The notes under the pieces: model-generated
What the model was told of the DNA's origin: nothing
The model's database searches: none
The model's input: the letters and a program-made list of their open reading frames with translations, nothing else
Shown here: positions 7,101 to 16,782 of the stretch, piece by piece
How the letters are laid out: each line of letters starts with the position of its first letter
Numbering within the stretch: the first letter of the stretch is position 1
Program-made: the position numbers and the translations under genes
From: Fimbriimonas sp.
Lineage (GTDB): Bacteria; Armatimonadota; Fimbriimonadia; Fimbriimonadales; Fimbriimonadaceae
Length of the DNA stretch: 44,915 nt
Assembly (NCBI GenBank): GCA_030447945.1
Contig: JAUJNV010000003.1
Location: 1 to 44,915 of the forward strand
Reading direction: 5' to 3'

Positions 7101-8049
7101 CACGAGCGAAGGGCTGGAGAGCCTCGCTGGACTCGACGGGGCGAAGCGGGTGGTGCGGCGGCTGGCGACGGGGGGGGCGGGCGCGCACGCCGTGCTCCTC
7201 TACGGCGCGCGGGGCTCGGGCAAGGGGACGCTCGCGAACCTGCTCGCCCAGGCTTGGCTCTGCCGAGAGCCGACGGAAGACGGGGCGGACGGTGCGTGCC
7301 GTGCGTGCATGGCGTTCGAGCGCGGGAACAGCCCCGACCTCCTGCGGATAGCGCCGACCGGAAACAGCAGCATCATCAAGGTCAACGCGATTACGGAAGG
7401 TAAACCTTCGGAAGATAACCCGACACCCCTGCTGGATTTCTTCCGCACGCCCCCCCTTCTTTCGCGGCACAAGGTCGTCGTCATCCGGGAGGCGCACCGG
7501 ATGAACGGAGACGCGTCGAACGCCCTCCTGAAGACACTGGAGGAGCCCCATCCGCACGCGCGGCTCGTGCTCACCACGACGAGCGTCGGGGCGGTGCTCC
7601 CGACGATCCTCTCCCGCTGCCTCGGCGTCGCGTGCGAGTTGCCGAGGGAGGAGGAGGTGCGGCGGATGTTTCCCGAGGCGACGGAGGACGACCTTCGGCT
7701 GGCGGAGGGGGCGCCCGGGAGGGTGCAGACGATTCTGAAGAGGAAGGAGAGGTATCGGCGCATCGCGGACTTCGCCCGGGGACTGGCAAAGCGGAACCCC
7801 GTTGAGGCGCTCGTCGCCGCGGAGGAGTTTCGGGCGCTGTGCGATGGGCTCGACGATGAATCGGGCGCGCGCGCGGCCAACGCGGAGGGTTTGGACCTCC
7901 TCGCGTCCTTCCTCGCCCGCGAGCCGGGGGCGGACCCGCGCTGGGCGCAGATGGCGGTCGAGGCGCACCGGAGGGTCGTGGGGAACGTCAGCGCGCCGAT
8001 CGTGTTCGACGCTCTTTTCGCGGCGATGCTGCGGAAGGGGCGCGCCTAG
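7075..8049 (+). CDS. holB: DNA polymerase III delta' subunit
   Basis: Clamp-loader subunit of the replicative polymerase. An AAA+ fold with P-loop GARGSGKGT (residues 44-52), sensor-like segment ALLKTLEEP, and the SRC motif (ILSRCLGV) that supplies the trans-acting arginine. The zinc module shows three of the usual four cysteines (LC-REPTEDGADGA-CRAC), with the fourth position apparently phenylalanine. The retained P-loop is more often seen in delta' of non-enteric bacteria. 324 residues, normal length, no frameshift. It overlaps darA by 26 nt. The last bases are followed by a short GC hairpin with seven T. Confidence 0.88.
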   Translation: MSRGSTAISTSEGLESLAGLDGAKRVVRRLATGGAGAHAVLLYGARGSGKGTLANLLAQAWLCREPTEDGADGACRACMAFERGNSPDLLRIAPTGNSSIIKVNAITEGKPSEDNPTPLLDFFRTPPLLSRHKVVVIREAHRMNGDASNALLKTLEEPHPHARLVLTTTSVGAVLPTILSRCLGVACELPREEEVRRMFPEATEDDLRLAEGAPGRVQTILKRKERYRRIADFARGLAKRNPVEALVAAEEFRALCDGLDDESGARAANAEGLDLLASFLAREPGADPRWAQMAVEAHRRVVGNVSAPIVFDALFAAMLRKGRA

Positions 8050-8067
8050 TGGCAAGAGAGGGTGAGT

Positions 8068-8092
8068 CCCCGCAAATCCGAGGGGTTTTTTT
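8068..8092 (+). terminator. Possible rho-independent terminator after holB
   Basis: CCCC, 10 nt, GGGG, then seven T. The stem is short (4 bp plus possible extra pairs), so support is moderate. Confidence 0.4.
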
Positions 8093-8171
8093 GGCTGTTT
8101 CGCCGTTTCGGGAACACCGGGCTCGTCGCGGCCCGTATCCCCCTTCGATCCCCAGGGAGACTATCGACCCG

Positions 8172-8777
8172 ATGCCCCTTACCGCCTTTCGACAGGCACA
8201 CGCGACCGCCATGGATACCCTCGAGCGAGAGCCCCTCTTCGAGGTCCTCGTGCGGGATTCCCACAAGCAGGCTTACGCCCTCGCGTACCGGCTTACCGGG
8301 AACGCGAGCGAAGCGGAGGACCTGGTGCAAGAGTCGTACCTGCGCGCCTTCCGCTTCTTCCACCGCTACGACCCGTCTCTGCCCTTCGCGGGGTGGCTGT
8401 ACCGAATCATGAGCAACGCGCACATCGACGCGGTGCGGCGGCGGGGCAGGATTCGCACGACGAGCCTGGAGAACTCCGGAGCGGATGGAGCGACGACCTG
8501 GGAGCTTCCGGACCCGGAGTCTTCGCCGGATCGTCAAATGCTCCACGAAGCGCTCGACGGGCCCGTGCAGTCAGGGTTGCTCGCGATGAATCCGGAGTTC
8601 CGAACGGCGGTCCTGCTCGCGGACGTAGAAGGGCTTGCGTACGAAGAGATCGCCGAGATTATGAGCACCTCCGTTGGCACCGTCCGCTCCCGCATCCACC
8701 GTGGGCGAAAGCAGCTTCGCTCGTACCTGCTCAAGCACGCGCCCCAGACGTATAGGAGCCTCTGCGATGCACTGTAA
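8172..8777 (+). CDS. ECF-family RNA polymerase sigma factor (RpoE/SigW-like)
   Basis: A 201-residue group IV sigma factor. Region 2 is seen as AEDLVQESYLRAFRFFHRYDP and region 4 as LAYEEIAEIMSTSVGTVRSR with the helix-turn-helix. It should direct transcription of an envelope-stress regulon and be held inactive by the adjacent anti-sigma. ATG 8172 is chosen because it follows GACTAT by 7 nt and a GGAGAC stretch; ATG 8211 (MDTLEREPLF) is an alternative. The next gene overlaps its end by 11 nt. The order sigma, anti-sigma, RseB-like, HtrA parallels the algU-mucA-mucB-mucD and rpoE-rseA-rseB arrangements. Confidence 0.92.
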   Translation: MPLTAFRQAHATAMDTLEREPLFEVLVRDSHKQAYALAYRLTGNASEAEDLVQESYLRAFRFFHRYDPSLPFAGWLYRIMSNAHIDAVRRRGRIRTTSLENSGADGATTWELPDPESSPDRQMLHEALDGPVQSGLLAMNPEFRTAVLLADVEGLAYEEIAEIMSTSVGTVRSRIHRGRKQLRSYLLKHAPQTYRSLCDAL

Positions 8778-9255
8778 GGCCACCCAGAATCGACTTTCGG
8801 CATACCTGGATCGTGAGTTGACCGGGCACGAGATGCTCGAGGTCCGCGCTCACCTGGGCACGTGCAACGCGTGCCGTGAGGAGCTCGATGCCCTGCGGCT
8901 GCTGAAGCGCCTCTTGGGAGCGGCCCCGGCCCCGGCGCCTCCCGCCGGGTTCGAGCAGCGGCTCGCGGCGAGCCTTACTCGGCCGGAGCCGATCAGTGCC
9001 CGGCCCGCCTTCGGCTTCCCGGTCGCCATGTTCGCGGGCGTGGCCGCCTGCTCGATGTTTTTGATGCTCGGATTGCTCCGCGTCGTCGGTGGCTCGGCTC
9101 CGCCGGCCAACGTGGTCTCCCGCCCTCTGCCTCGCCCGTCCTCGCCCGTGGCGACGCCCGTCGCCCTCGAAGTTCAGCGGGACCAGATGCTCCATGTGGG
9201 AAGCGATCCGATGTTGGGCGCTCCGGTGGTAACCGCTTTCCATGGTGAACGCTAG
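8767..9255 (+). CDS. Anti-sigma factor with zinc-finger domain (zf-HC2)
   Basis: A membrane-anchored anti-sigma factor, 162 residues. The cytosolic N-terminus carries the ZAS zinc motif HX3CX2C (His29, Cys33, Cys36: AHLGTCNAC). One transmembrane helix follows at about residues 82-105 (FGFPVAMFAGVAACSMFLML), then a proline-rich periplasmic tail. Regulated intramembrane cleavage would release the sigma factor. It overlaps the sigma gene by 11 nt and the RseB-like gene by 14 nt, so the three are translationally coupled. Confidence 0.9.
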   Translation: MHCKATQNRLSAYLDRELTGHEMLEVRAHLGTCNACREELDALRLLKRLLGAAPAPAPPAGFEQRLAASLTRPEPISARPAFGFPVAMFAGVAACSMFLMLGLLRVVGGSAPPANVVSRPLPRPSSPVATPVALEVQRDQMLHVGSDPMLGAPVVTAFHGER

Positions 9256-10243
9256 GGCCCTCGCCTTCCTGGGCCTCGCGTCTATGATCGGCGGCTTTGC
9301 CCACGCGGATAAGCGTGGGCGTGAGCTTCTTATACGCGGCATGGGTCCCGGGTTCGGCGTCAACGTCGTGGCGACGCTCGTCCAGCGCGCGCCCAGCGGC
9401 GCGTATCAGACGTTCGAAGTCATCCGTGCCCGAGACGGCAAGGTCCGATTCCGGGTGCTGCAGCCCGCCCAGGTGTTGGGGACCATCACCGTCGACGATG
9501 GGGAGCGAAACCGCACCTATCGGCCCCACCAGAGGGTGCTGATGGACCAGGCTTCGATGCTCCGGGAGCGCCAGAGCGCACGCCAGCGGGTGGCCCTTGC
9601 CGAAAGGAACTACATCATCAGCGTGACGGGCGAGCGGCGCGTCGCTGGAAGGATCGCCGTTGTGGTGACCGCGAAGCCTCGCCACGCCGGGATCGACGAG
9701 AGGCGCTACGCCTTCGACCCCCGGACGGGATTCCCGCTGCGCCTCGACACCGTGGACGCTTCGGGCGAGGCGACGATGGCGTTCGAGGTGCGCAGTCTTT
9801 CCTACCCCAAGAACCTGACCTCCGAATCGTTTGAGCTGCGAACGCCCAACGAGGTCAAGTACATCCAATACCCTCGCCCTGTGCCCGTGCCGACCAAGGC
9901 GGAAGCGCGCCGCAAGGTGGGCTTCACGCCGAGGCTCCCGACGACGCTGCCTTTTGGATTCCGAGTGCGGGGGATGCTCGTAGACACGACGCGGGAGTGG
10001 AAGCGGCTGGCGGTGCGGATCAGCGACGGACTCGTCCACGCCACGGTCTACCAGTGGCTGCCGACCGCCGAAGGCGCGATTCACCCGGCTGTCGCGCAGG
10101 GCGATACGCTCGAGGACGACGGCGTTCAGTTAATGATCGTATCGCCGGACCTTTCCCGCGTGGCCCGCGAGCGCCTCCTGCGCGCCTTCGTGCGAGGTTC
10201 CGTGGACTTCTCTCCGTCCTTCGTGGACGTTATCTTGCCATGA
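9242..10243 (+). CDS. RseB/MucB-like periplasmic sigma-regulatory protein
   Basis: A 333-residue exported protein with a signal peptide (MVNARALAFLGLASMIGGFA). The middle part has the LolA/RseB-type pattern of strands (YQTFEVIRARDGKVRFRV, RRYAFDPRTGFPLRLDT), followed by a smaller C-terminal domain that contains LPTTLPFGFRVRGM. RseB proteins bind the anti-sigma in the periplasm, protect it from site-1 proteolysis, and sense mislocalised lipid or LPS. Direct overlap with the anti-sigma gene supports this role. Sequence similarity to RseB is weak, so the context carries much of the call. Confidence 0.75.
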   Translation: MVNARALAFLGLASMIGGFAHADKRGRELLIRGMGPGFGVNVVATLVQRAPSGAYQTFEVIRARDGKVRFRVLQPAQVLGTITVDDGERNRTYRPHQRVLMDQASMLRERQSARQRVALAERNYIISVTGERRVAGRIAVVVTAKPRHAGIDERRYAFDPRTGFPLRLDTVDASGEATMAFEVRSLSYPKNLTSESFELRTPNEVKYIQYPRPVPVPTKAEARRKVGFTPRLPTTLPFGFRVRGMLVDTTREWKRLAVRISDGLVHATVYQWLPTAEGAIHPAVAQGDTLEDDGVQLMIVSPDLSRVARERLLRAFVRGSVDFSPSFVDVILP

Positions 10244-10335
10244 GGCGGGCCTTTCGGCCTGCGGGCCGGCTTCCGGGACTCCGGCGGAACTAGCCTCCTG
10301 TCCCGCACGTTTTTCCTATCAGAAGAGCTCCTCGC

Positions 10336-11961
10336 ATGAGGACCGCGCAGGAGCCTAACCTAAAGAGGATCAGCAAAGACATGAACCAGAAATCCCAGTC
10401 TCCCAAGGGGGCTTACATCACGCTAGCTGGCGGGTTTGCCGTCGGCGCGGTGTGTGTAGGCTCCATGTTCTCGGGGGCGACGGTAAGCCGCGCCCATGCG
10501 CAGCCCGAGCCGCGCCCGACGCCGGCCGTCGTCCGATCGGCCGGGAACGTGGCGGGGCTGCGCGTTCTCGATGAGTCGTTCGCTGATCTCGTGGATTTCG
10601 CGGCGCCCGCCGTGGTCAACATCAAGTCCGGCACGGCCCAGCAGCCCCGCGGCCAAGGCTCCGGCTTTATCATCCGCGCGGACGGCTACATCGTCACGAA
10701 CGACCATGTCGTGGAAGGCGCGGAGACGGTGACCGTCACGCTCAAGAACGGGCGCGAGTATCAGGGCACCGTTAAGCGTGGCGACCAGACTGACATTGCG
10801 GTCGTCAAGATCGAGGCGAAGAACCTGCCGACGCTCCAGTTCGCGGACAGCGCGAAGATCCGGCCCGGCCAGTACAGCGTCGCCATCGGCTCGCCGTTCG
10901 GGCTGGAGAACACCGTCACCGTCGGGCACGTGAGCGCGATCGGGCGGCACCAGAACACCGATATCGGCGGGCGGCAGTACCCGGATCTCGTCCAGACGGA
11001 CGCCGCGATCAACATGGGCAACTCGGGCGGGCCGTTGCTGAACATCAACGGCCAGGTGATCGGGGTGAACACGTCGATCTTCAGCATGACCGGCGCGAAC
11101 CAGGGAATCGCCTTCGCGATTCCGAGCAACCAAGCCAAGTTCGTCTCCGACATGCTCATGCAGAAGGGCCGAATCACGCGCAGCATGCTGGGCGTGGGCT
11201 ATCAGGATCTGCGCGAGTACCAGCTTCAAGAGCTCGGGCTGCCCGGGGGCGCTCGGGTGGAGCAGGTCTACGCGGGCGGCCCGGCGGCCGCGGCGGGACT
11301 CCAGAAGGAAGACGTGATCGTCCGCGTGGGCTCGGTGCCCATCCTGAAGGGTGCGGATCTGCCCAACACCATGATGACGAACGCTCCGGGGACGACCGTG
11401 CCCGTGGAGGTCGTTCGGTCGGGCGCGCGAAAGACGTTTCAGGTGAAGCTCGTGCCGTTCAAGGACGTCACGCGTCCAACCCGCCCGGCCGAGGGCGAGG
11501 GCCAGCCGAACCGTCGACGGCGGGCTCCCGGCGGGTCTCAGGAGATGCCCCGCATCCCCGACGAGCTTCGGCAGTTCTTCGATGGCGATCCTGCCTTCCC
11601 GAGCTTCCCCGGGCCCTCCGAGGAGGAGGGTGATGACGTGCCCCCGCTGCGGGGCGACGGCAGTGCCCGCCTCGGCGTGCGGGCGGGCGACATCAGCGAC
11701 GAGCTGCGCGCCCGGTACGGCATTCCGAAGGACGTCCAAGGCGCTGTGGTGGATTCGGTCGAGCCCGGCTCGGTCGCGGCCCGCCTGGGGCTCCGCCCCG
11801 GCGACGTCGTGCAGGAAGTGGCGGGCAAGCGGATCAAGGGCGCTACGGACCTCGTAGAGGCCATGAAGGGCGTCCAGTGGGGCCAGAAGCGGCGCGTGAA
11901 GTTCGGCCGCTACGGCAAAGGCTCCGTCTCGATCCAAGAGCGGGACGTGACGTTCCGCTGA
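10336..11961 (+). CDS. degP: HtrA/DegP-family periplasmic serine protease
   Basis: A trypsin-fold protease with an N-terminal signal or anchor segment (about residues 25-52) and two PDZ domains (about 275-360 and 440-530). The catalytic triad is complete: His124 in VTNDHVV, Asp153 in QTDIAVVK, Ser230 in MGNSGGPLL. It should degrade or refold damaged envelope proteins. It lies 92 nt after the RseB-like gene and is probably a member of the same stress regulon, though the gap could hold its own promoter. ATG 10381 (MNQKSQSP) is an alternative start with AGAGGA upstream. 541 residues, uninterrupted. The linker between the PDZ domains is unusually rich in Arg, Pro and acidic residues. Confidence 0.92.
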   Translation: MRTAQEPNLKRISKDMNQKSQSPKGAYITLAGGFAVGAVCVGSMFSGATVSRAHAQPEPRPTPAVVRSAGNVAGLRVLDESFADLVDFAAPAVVNIKSGTAQQPRGQGSGFIIRADGYIVTNDHVVEGAETVTVTLKNGREYQGTVKRGDQTDIAVVKIEAKNLPTLQFADSAKIRPGQYSVAIGSPFGLENTVTVGHVSAIGRHQNTDIGGRQYPDLVQTDAAINMGNSGGPLLNINGQVIGVNTSIFSMTGANQGIAFAIPSNQAKFVSDMLMQKGRITRSMLGVGYQDLREYQLQELGLPGGARVEQVYAGGPAAAAGLQKEDVIVRVGSVPILKGADLPNTMMTNAPGTTVPVEVVRSGARKTFQVKLVPFKDVTRPTRPAEGEGQPNRRRRAPGGSQEMPRIPDELRQFFDGDPAFPSFPGPSEEEGDDVPPLRGDGSARLGVRAGDISDELRARYGIPKDVQGAVVDSVEPGSVAARLGLRPGDVVQEVAGKRIKGATDLVEAMKGVQWGQKRRVKFGRYGKGSVSIQERDVTFR

Positions 11962-11976
11962 GCGCGGCTTCGCCGC

Positions 11977-12043
11977 GGTTGAAGGTTAAAGGTTTCAGGT
12001 TGCAGGTGAGGAGTCTGCAACCTGAAACCTTTAACCTTCAACC
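11977..12043. repeat. Perfect 29-bp heptad palindrome
   Basis: Left arm 11977-12005 consists of GGTTGAA, GGTTAAA, GGTTTCA, GGTTGCA plus G. Right arm 12015-12043 is its exact reverse complement. Loop of 9 nt. The 7-bp phase (GGTTNNA) is kept although the words differ. Confidence 0.92.
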
Positions 12044-12083
12044 CAAAAAAAAGCCCCGAGGAAAATCCTCGGGGCTTTTTTTG
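12043..12083. terminator. Bidirectional rho-independent terminator
   Basis: A 12-bp perfect stem (AAGCCCCGAGGA/TCCTCGGGGCTT) with AAA loop, preceded by a run of A and followed by seven T. It sits between the convergent degP and Fur-family genes and can serve both. Confidence 0.9.
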
Positions 12084-12100
12084 CGGGCGGAAGGGACTTT

Positions 12101-12604
12101 CTACGCGCTCTTCCGGACCTTGGCGATCGCGTTGCCCGTGATCTCGTTCTTGACCGAGGCGGTCTCGAAACCCGCCTCGCGGGCCTGCTGCTCGATGGCA
12201 TCGAGCAGAGCCTCCGGAACGCGGAGCTCGACGACCTCGCCGGTGTTCTCGAACACGACGACCTCCGAGCGCTTCGCCTGACAGTTCTCGATGCGACAGG
12301 GGAAGTATCCGTCCACGACGCCGATGTGATGGATGAGTCCTACTTCTTGAAGGGTGGAGAGGATGCGATACACGCTGACCACGTCGATCTTCCCGCCGCC
12401 GCCGATAATCTTCTCGTGGATCGCGTAGGCGCTGAGCGCCTTCTTAGTGTCGCCGAGTGCCCGAATCACCTGCACACGGGGCATCGTGATGCGGTAGCCC
12501 GCGTTGCGGAGCTCCTTTAAACAGTGCTCCTCATACGCCTTGGCCTGATCCATGACGATGGGTGCCTTGGGAGCATTGGTTTCGCGTGAGCGTCTTTCTT
12601 TCAT
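12101..12604 (-). CDS. Fur-family transcriptional regulator
   Basis: A 167-residue metal- or peroxide-responsive repressor of the Fur superfamily. The winged helix spans YRITMPRVQVIRALGDTKKALSAYAI and DVVSVYRILSTLQEVGLI, the typical recognition-helix region. The dimerisation part is unusual: the HHH-type site is reduced (IHHIGVVDGYF) and cysteines occur as CRIENC rather than CxxC pairs, so the metal site may differ from classical Fur or Zur. ATG 12604 is preferred over an upstream in-frame start because the extra sequence is not family-like. It ends against the shared terminator with degP and is divergent from the small basic protein gene. Confidence 0.85.
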   Translation of the reverse strand: MKERRSRETNAPKAPIVMDQAKAYEEHCLKELRNAGYRITMPRVQVIRALGDTKKALSAYAIHEKIIGGGGKIDVVSVYRILSTLQEVGLIHHIGVVDGYFPCRIENCQAKRSEVVVFENTGEVVELRVPEALLDAIEQQAREAGFETASVKNEITGNAIAKVRKSA

Positions 12605-12761
12605 CTTGTCTTTACTTACGACGACACTTCTGAGGGTTTGAGCCTTGAATGTCCTCCTTTTTCGCAACAAATGTGGGCGGAAGGACGGGTGTGTTGTGAT
12701 ATAGTCGTCGCGAGACCGCCAGGGTGCGCCGAGGGCGTGCGCCCGCTCTGAGGAGAAAACT

Positions 12762-13019
12762 ATGCAGTTCTACAACTTGAAGACTCGTTCCCACGTGGAC
12801 GTCCCGGACTCCGACGTTCGCAAAGTTAAGATGAAGCGCCAAACCAAGACGGGCGAACAGGTGCGGTATGCCATGACCGCCGTGCACGAAGGGTCCAAGC
12901 TCTTCAAGTTCGTGAACGAGGCCGACTTCACCTCCTCCACCGTCCAGGAAGGCGAGGCCCCCAGCGACGCGAAGGGTGGCGGCGGCAAGGAAGGCGGCGC
13001 GAAGAAGAAGGGGAAGTAG
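12762..13019 (+). CDS. Small conserved-looking protein with Gly/Lys tail
   Basis: An 85-residue cytosolic protein I cannot assign. The first 60 residues look like a compact beta-rich domain (MQFYNLKTRSHVDVPDSDV, then VRYAMTAVHEGSKLFKFVNE). The last 25 are low-complexity and basic (GGGGKEGGAKKKGK), a type of tail that often contacts nucleic acid. A strong ribosome-binding site (GAGGAG) lies 7-8 nt before ATG, so this gene is not leaderless. A TATAGT box at 12700-12705 could be its -10, giving a leader of about 50 nt containing a GGGC/GCCC mini-hairpin. A heptad palindrome follows at once. Confidence 0.7.
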   Translation: MQFYNLKTRSHVDVPDSDVRKVKMKRQTKTGEQVRYAMTAVHEGSKLFKFVNEADFTSSTVQEGEAPSDAKGGGGKEGGAKKKGK

Positions 13020-13021
13020 AG

Positions 13022-13095
13022 GGCGTTTGGCCTTGGGCGTTAGGCGTTGGGGAGAGTCATCCCAACGCCTAACTCCCAAGGCCAAACGCCTTTTT
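13022..13095. repeat. Heptad-like palindrome acting as terminator
   Basis: Left arm 13022-13051 (GGCGTTTGGCCTTGGGCGTT...) and right arm 13061-13090 pair with one mismatch in 30. Five T follow, so it would also work as an intrinsic terminator for the small basic protein gene that ends two bases upstream. Confidence 0.85.
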
Positions 13096-13133
13096 ACTGA
13101 ACCTCCATCTGCCTCCCGCGTCTGCGCCGTCAT

Positions 13134-14527
13134 ATGGCCCTGAACACCGACCGCGAGAAGTGTGCGCACCTGCTTGCGCAGGTTGGACTCGGTGCGAGCG
13201 AAGCGGAGATCGACTACTACCTCCGCGACGGCTTGAACGGAGCCATCGGCCGCCTCCTCGCCTACCAGGAGGTCGACGAGGGCTTTCCCGTCCCCATCGA
13301 GCAGATGGCCCGCGACGGCAAGCCGCTCAACATGCCGGGACTCGTCGGCTGGTGGACCCTTCTGCCTGCTCGCCACCCGCCGCCCGCTCCAGGAGAAGAT
13401 GACCTCTTCTGGCACGACCACTTCGCGACGAGCGCGATCAAGGTCAGGAGCCCGCTCCTCATGCACGCGCAGAATGAGATCCTGCGCGCGAACGCGACCG
13501 GGAGCTTTCCCGCTTCCTCGCCGAGGCAAGCAAGGATCCCGCCATGCTTTTGTGGCTCGATGCCCCGGAGAACGTCGCGGGCAAGCCGAACGAGAACTTT
13601 GCCCGCGAGGTGATGGAGCTGTTCACCCTGGGCGAAGGGCACTACACCGAGAAGGACATCCAGGAGGCCGCGCGCGCCTTTACCGGCTGGTCGATCCAGC
13701 GTCGCCGGAAGACGAAAGCCGCGAAGCCGGAGTTCGCGTTCCGCCCGCGGCTGCACGACTCGGGCCCGAAGACTATACTGGGGAAGACCGGCGACCTCGA
13801 TGGGGACGACGTTCTGGTTCCTCTGCGAGCAGCCGCGCACGGCCGAGTACCTGGTCACCAAGCTGTGGACGTACTTCGGCTACGCGAAACCCGAAGCCTC
13901 TCTCGTCGCTCCGCCTTCGCCAAGGGCTTCCGCACATCCGGGCTGGACGTGGGGAACCTCCTGAAGGCGATGATGAAGTCTTCCGAGTTCTACTCGGATA
14001 AGGCCGAGCGCGCGATCGTCAAGAGCCCGGTCGATTTCTGCGTCGCCACCCTTCGTCAGCTCGGTGTGGGCGAGGTGCTCGGCGAGCAGGCACGGGCGGC
14101 GGAGGGAATGACGGGACCTCCGCGCTACGGTGGTGGCGGCGGCCGGCCAGACGATGCGGTCGATGGGGATGGCTCATGTTCCCGCCCGACGTCGCCGGCT
14201 GGGACGGCGGGCAGGCCTGGATCACCTCAGCGACGATGGTGGAGCGGATCGGGTGGGCCAGCCGCCTGTTCGGCCCGCCTCAGCCGAAGAAGATCTCCAT
14301 CCGCTACCCGGCGTACGGCCTCTTCGAGAAGGACCCGGAGCCCAGCCGGGGTCGCCGATCGCCTGACCTCCATCTTTGACGCTCCGCTCCCGAAGGCTAA
14401 GCGCGCGGGCCTGGTTGCGGCGGCGCAAAAGGCGAGCGAAGGGCGCGTCACGTGGCAGAACGCGGCCGCTACGGCCGACACGGTCACCCGCTTGATCTTC
14501 GCGACTCCCGAGTTTCAGTTCTGTTAG
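13134..14527 (+). CDS. DUF1800 family protein, frameshifted
   Basis: A DUF1800 protein, a large family often paired with DUF1501 in Planctomycetes, Acidobacteria and related groups; function unknown. The N-terminus (REKCAHLLAQVGLGASEAEI), the block LFWHDHFATSAIKV and the highly typical NENFAREVMELFTLGEGHYT then AARAFTGWS are clear. Homology crosses frames near 13500, 13790, 13910, 14150 and about 14340, and the last frame ends LIFATPEFQFC. The number of shifts suggests sequencing error, but decay cannot be excluded. No DUF1501 partner follows; tyrS does. Confidence 0.75.
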
Positions 14528-14533
14528 GGAGAA

Positions 14534-15806
<1,273 letters not shown>

Positions 15807-15809
15807 GGG

Positions 15810-15850
15810 GTGTTGGGTATTGGGATTAGATTCCCCAAAACCCAATACCC
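15810..15850. repeat. Short palindrome, GGGTATTGGG words
   Basis: GGGTATTGGG (15816-15825) pairs with CCCAATACCC (15841-15850), with 7-bp words GGTGTTG, GGTATTG on the left. It lies just after tyrS. Confidence 0.6.
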
Positions 15851-15894
15851 GCCCGGGCAACCCTTTTGCTCCTCCCGCCGTCAAAGGGCACGAG

Positions 15895-16284
15895 ATGAGA
15901 CACCTCGCGATGCTTCGCACGCTGCACCGCTATTGGAAGATGGCGAACGACCCGCGGACGCCGAAGATCGTGAAGTATCTCGTGTACGGCGCGCTCGTCT
16001 ACACCATCTCCCCCATCGATCTCCTGCCCGACTTCGTTCCGGGACTGGGGCTGCTCGACGAAGCGGCGATTCTGCCCACCGTCATCGGGCTGGCGATGAT
16101 CCTCATCCCGAAGGAAGTCAAAGAAGGGCACGAGCTAGTGGAGCGCCAGAAGACCGAGCAAAAGCAGGAGGAGGGAGGAAGGCTTAGAGGATGCATCTCC
16201 GGACCCTCCTCTCCCGTGTGGTTGTCACAGGAGAGGAGGCAGGGGGTGAGGGTTTCGGGCAGTAGCGGCTGCGACCAAGCCTAG
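15895..16284 (+). CDS. DUF1232 (YkvA-like) membrane protein
   Basis: A small protein of the DUF1232/YkvA family, 129 residues as read. The diagnostic YTISPIDLLPDFVPGLGLLDE block lies at about residues 37-57 and is followed by a hydrophobic stretch (AILPTVIGLAMILI). Family function is unknown. The conserved part ends near residue 95; the remaining tail (RLRGCISGPSSP...) is encoded by the left half of the compound palindrome that starts at 16183, so repeat sequence seems to have replaced the original 3' end. A shorter paralogue lies just beyond that palindrome. Confidence 0.8.
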   Translation: MRHLAMLRTLHRYWKMANDPRTPKIVKYLVYGALVYTISPIDLLPDFVPGLGLLDEAAILPTVIGLAMILIPKEVKEGHELVERQKTEQKQEEGGRLRGCISGPSSPVWLSQERRQGVRVSGSSGCDQA

Positions 16285-16454
16285 CTCGTAGACGAGACCT
16301 CCCGGAGTGGCTCGCAAAGACGCAAAGGCGGAGAAGGCTTGGCGCTTTGGAGAGAAACTCACCGGCTGAAGGGACTTCCCGGAACCCTCACCCCCTGCCC
16401 CCTCTCCCTTTGCCGGAGCAAAAGGCGAGGGGGTCCGGAGATGCATCCTCTTAG
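16183..16454. repeat. Compound 270-bp palindrome between DUF1232 paralogues
   Basis: Outer arms 16183-16206 and 16431-16454 (core AGGATGCATCTCCGGACCC) pair with one mismatch in 24. A second pair inside, about 16229-16254 and 16383-16410 (GGCAGGGGGTGAGGGTT), pairs less perfectly. The centre holds GCAAAGACGCAAAGGCGG words. The element overlaps the end of the upstream gene. Confidence 0.8.
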
Positions 16455-16510
16455 GCGTAAGGACCCAGCCCCCGACACCCTGCTCTGACAGGCCCGTCTA
16501 ACTCAGAGGA

Positions 16511-16744
16511 ATGCCTAACGCCCTTTCCCATCGGCCGGTCCAGACTCCGCGCGCGGGTACGCCGTGGAAGTCGGTCTTTTCGCTCCTCGTGGCGCTGTTC
16601 TACGGGGCCTCGCCGATTGACCTCATCCCGGACTTCATTCCTTTGCTGGGGCTGATGGACGACGCGGTGATCGTGCCCATGTTCCTCCTGCTGGCCTTCG
16701 TCCACTACCGGAAGGCGAAGAAGAAGGCCGGCGTCAGGCGGTAA
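16511..16744 (+). CDS. Short DUF1232 protein
   Basis: A 77-residue DUF1232 paralogue with GASPIDLIPDFIPLLGLMDD followed by a hydrophobic helix (VIVPMFLLLAFVHY) and a basic end. AGAGGA lies just before ATG 16511. Two such genes in tandem around a palindrome suggest a local duplication, but their flanks are otherwise unrelated. Confidence 0.75.
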   Translation: MPNALSHRPVQTPRAGTPWKSVFSLLVALFYGASPIDLIPDFIPLLGLMDDAVIVPMFLLLAFVHYRKAKKKAGVRR

Positions 16745-16782
16745 GCGATCTCCCTATGCCCTGAGGGCGTAACCAGAGATCA

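Noticed and set aside
13134..14527. Calling DUF1800, nadA, uvrC and similar genes true pseudogenes
   Set aside because: Homology resumes immediately in another frame, and pairs of opposite shifts in homopolymers restore exact motifs, so sequencing error explains them better. Not proven without better reads.
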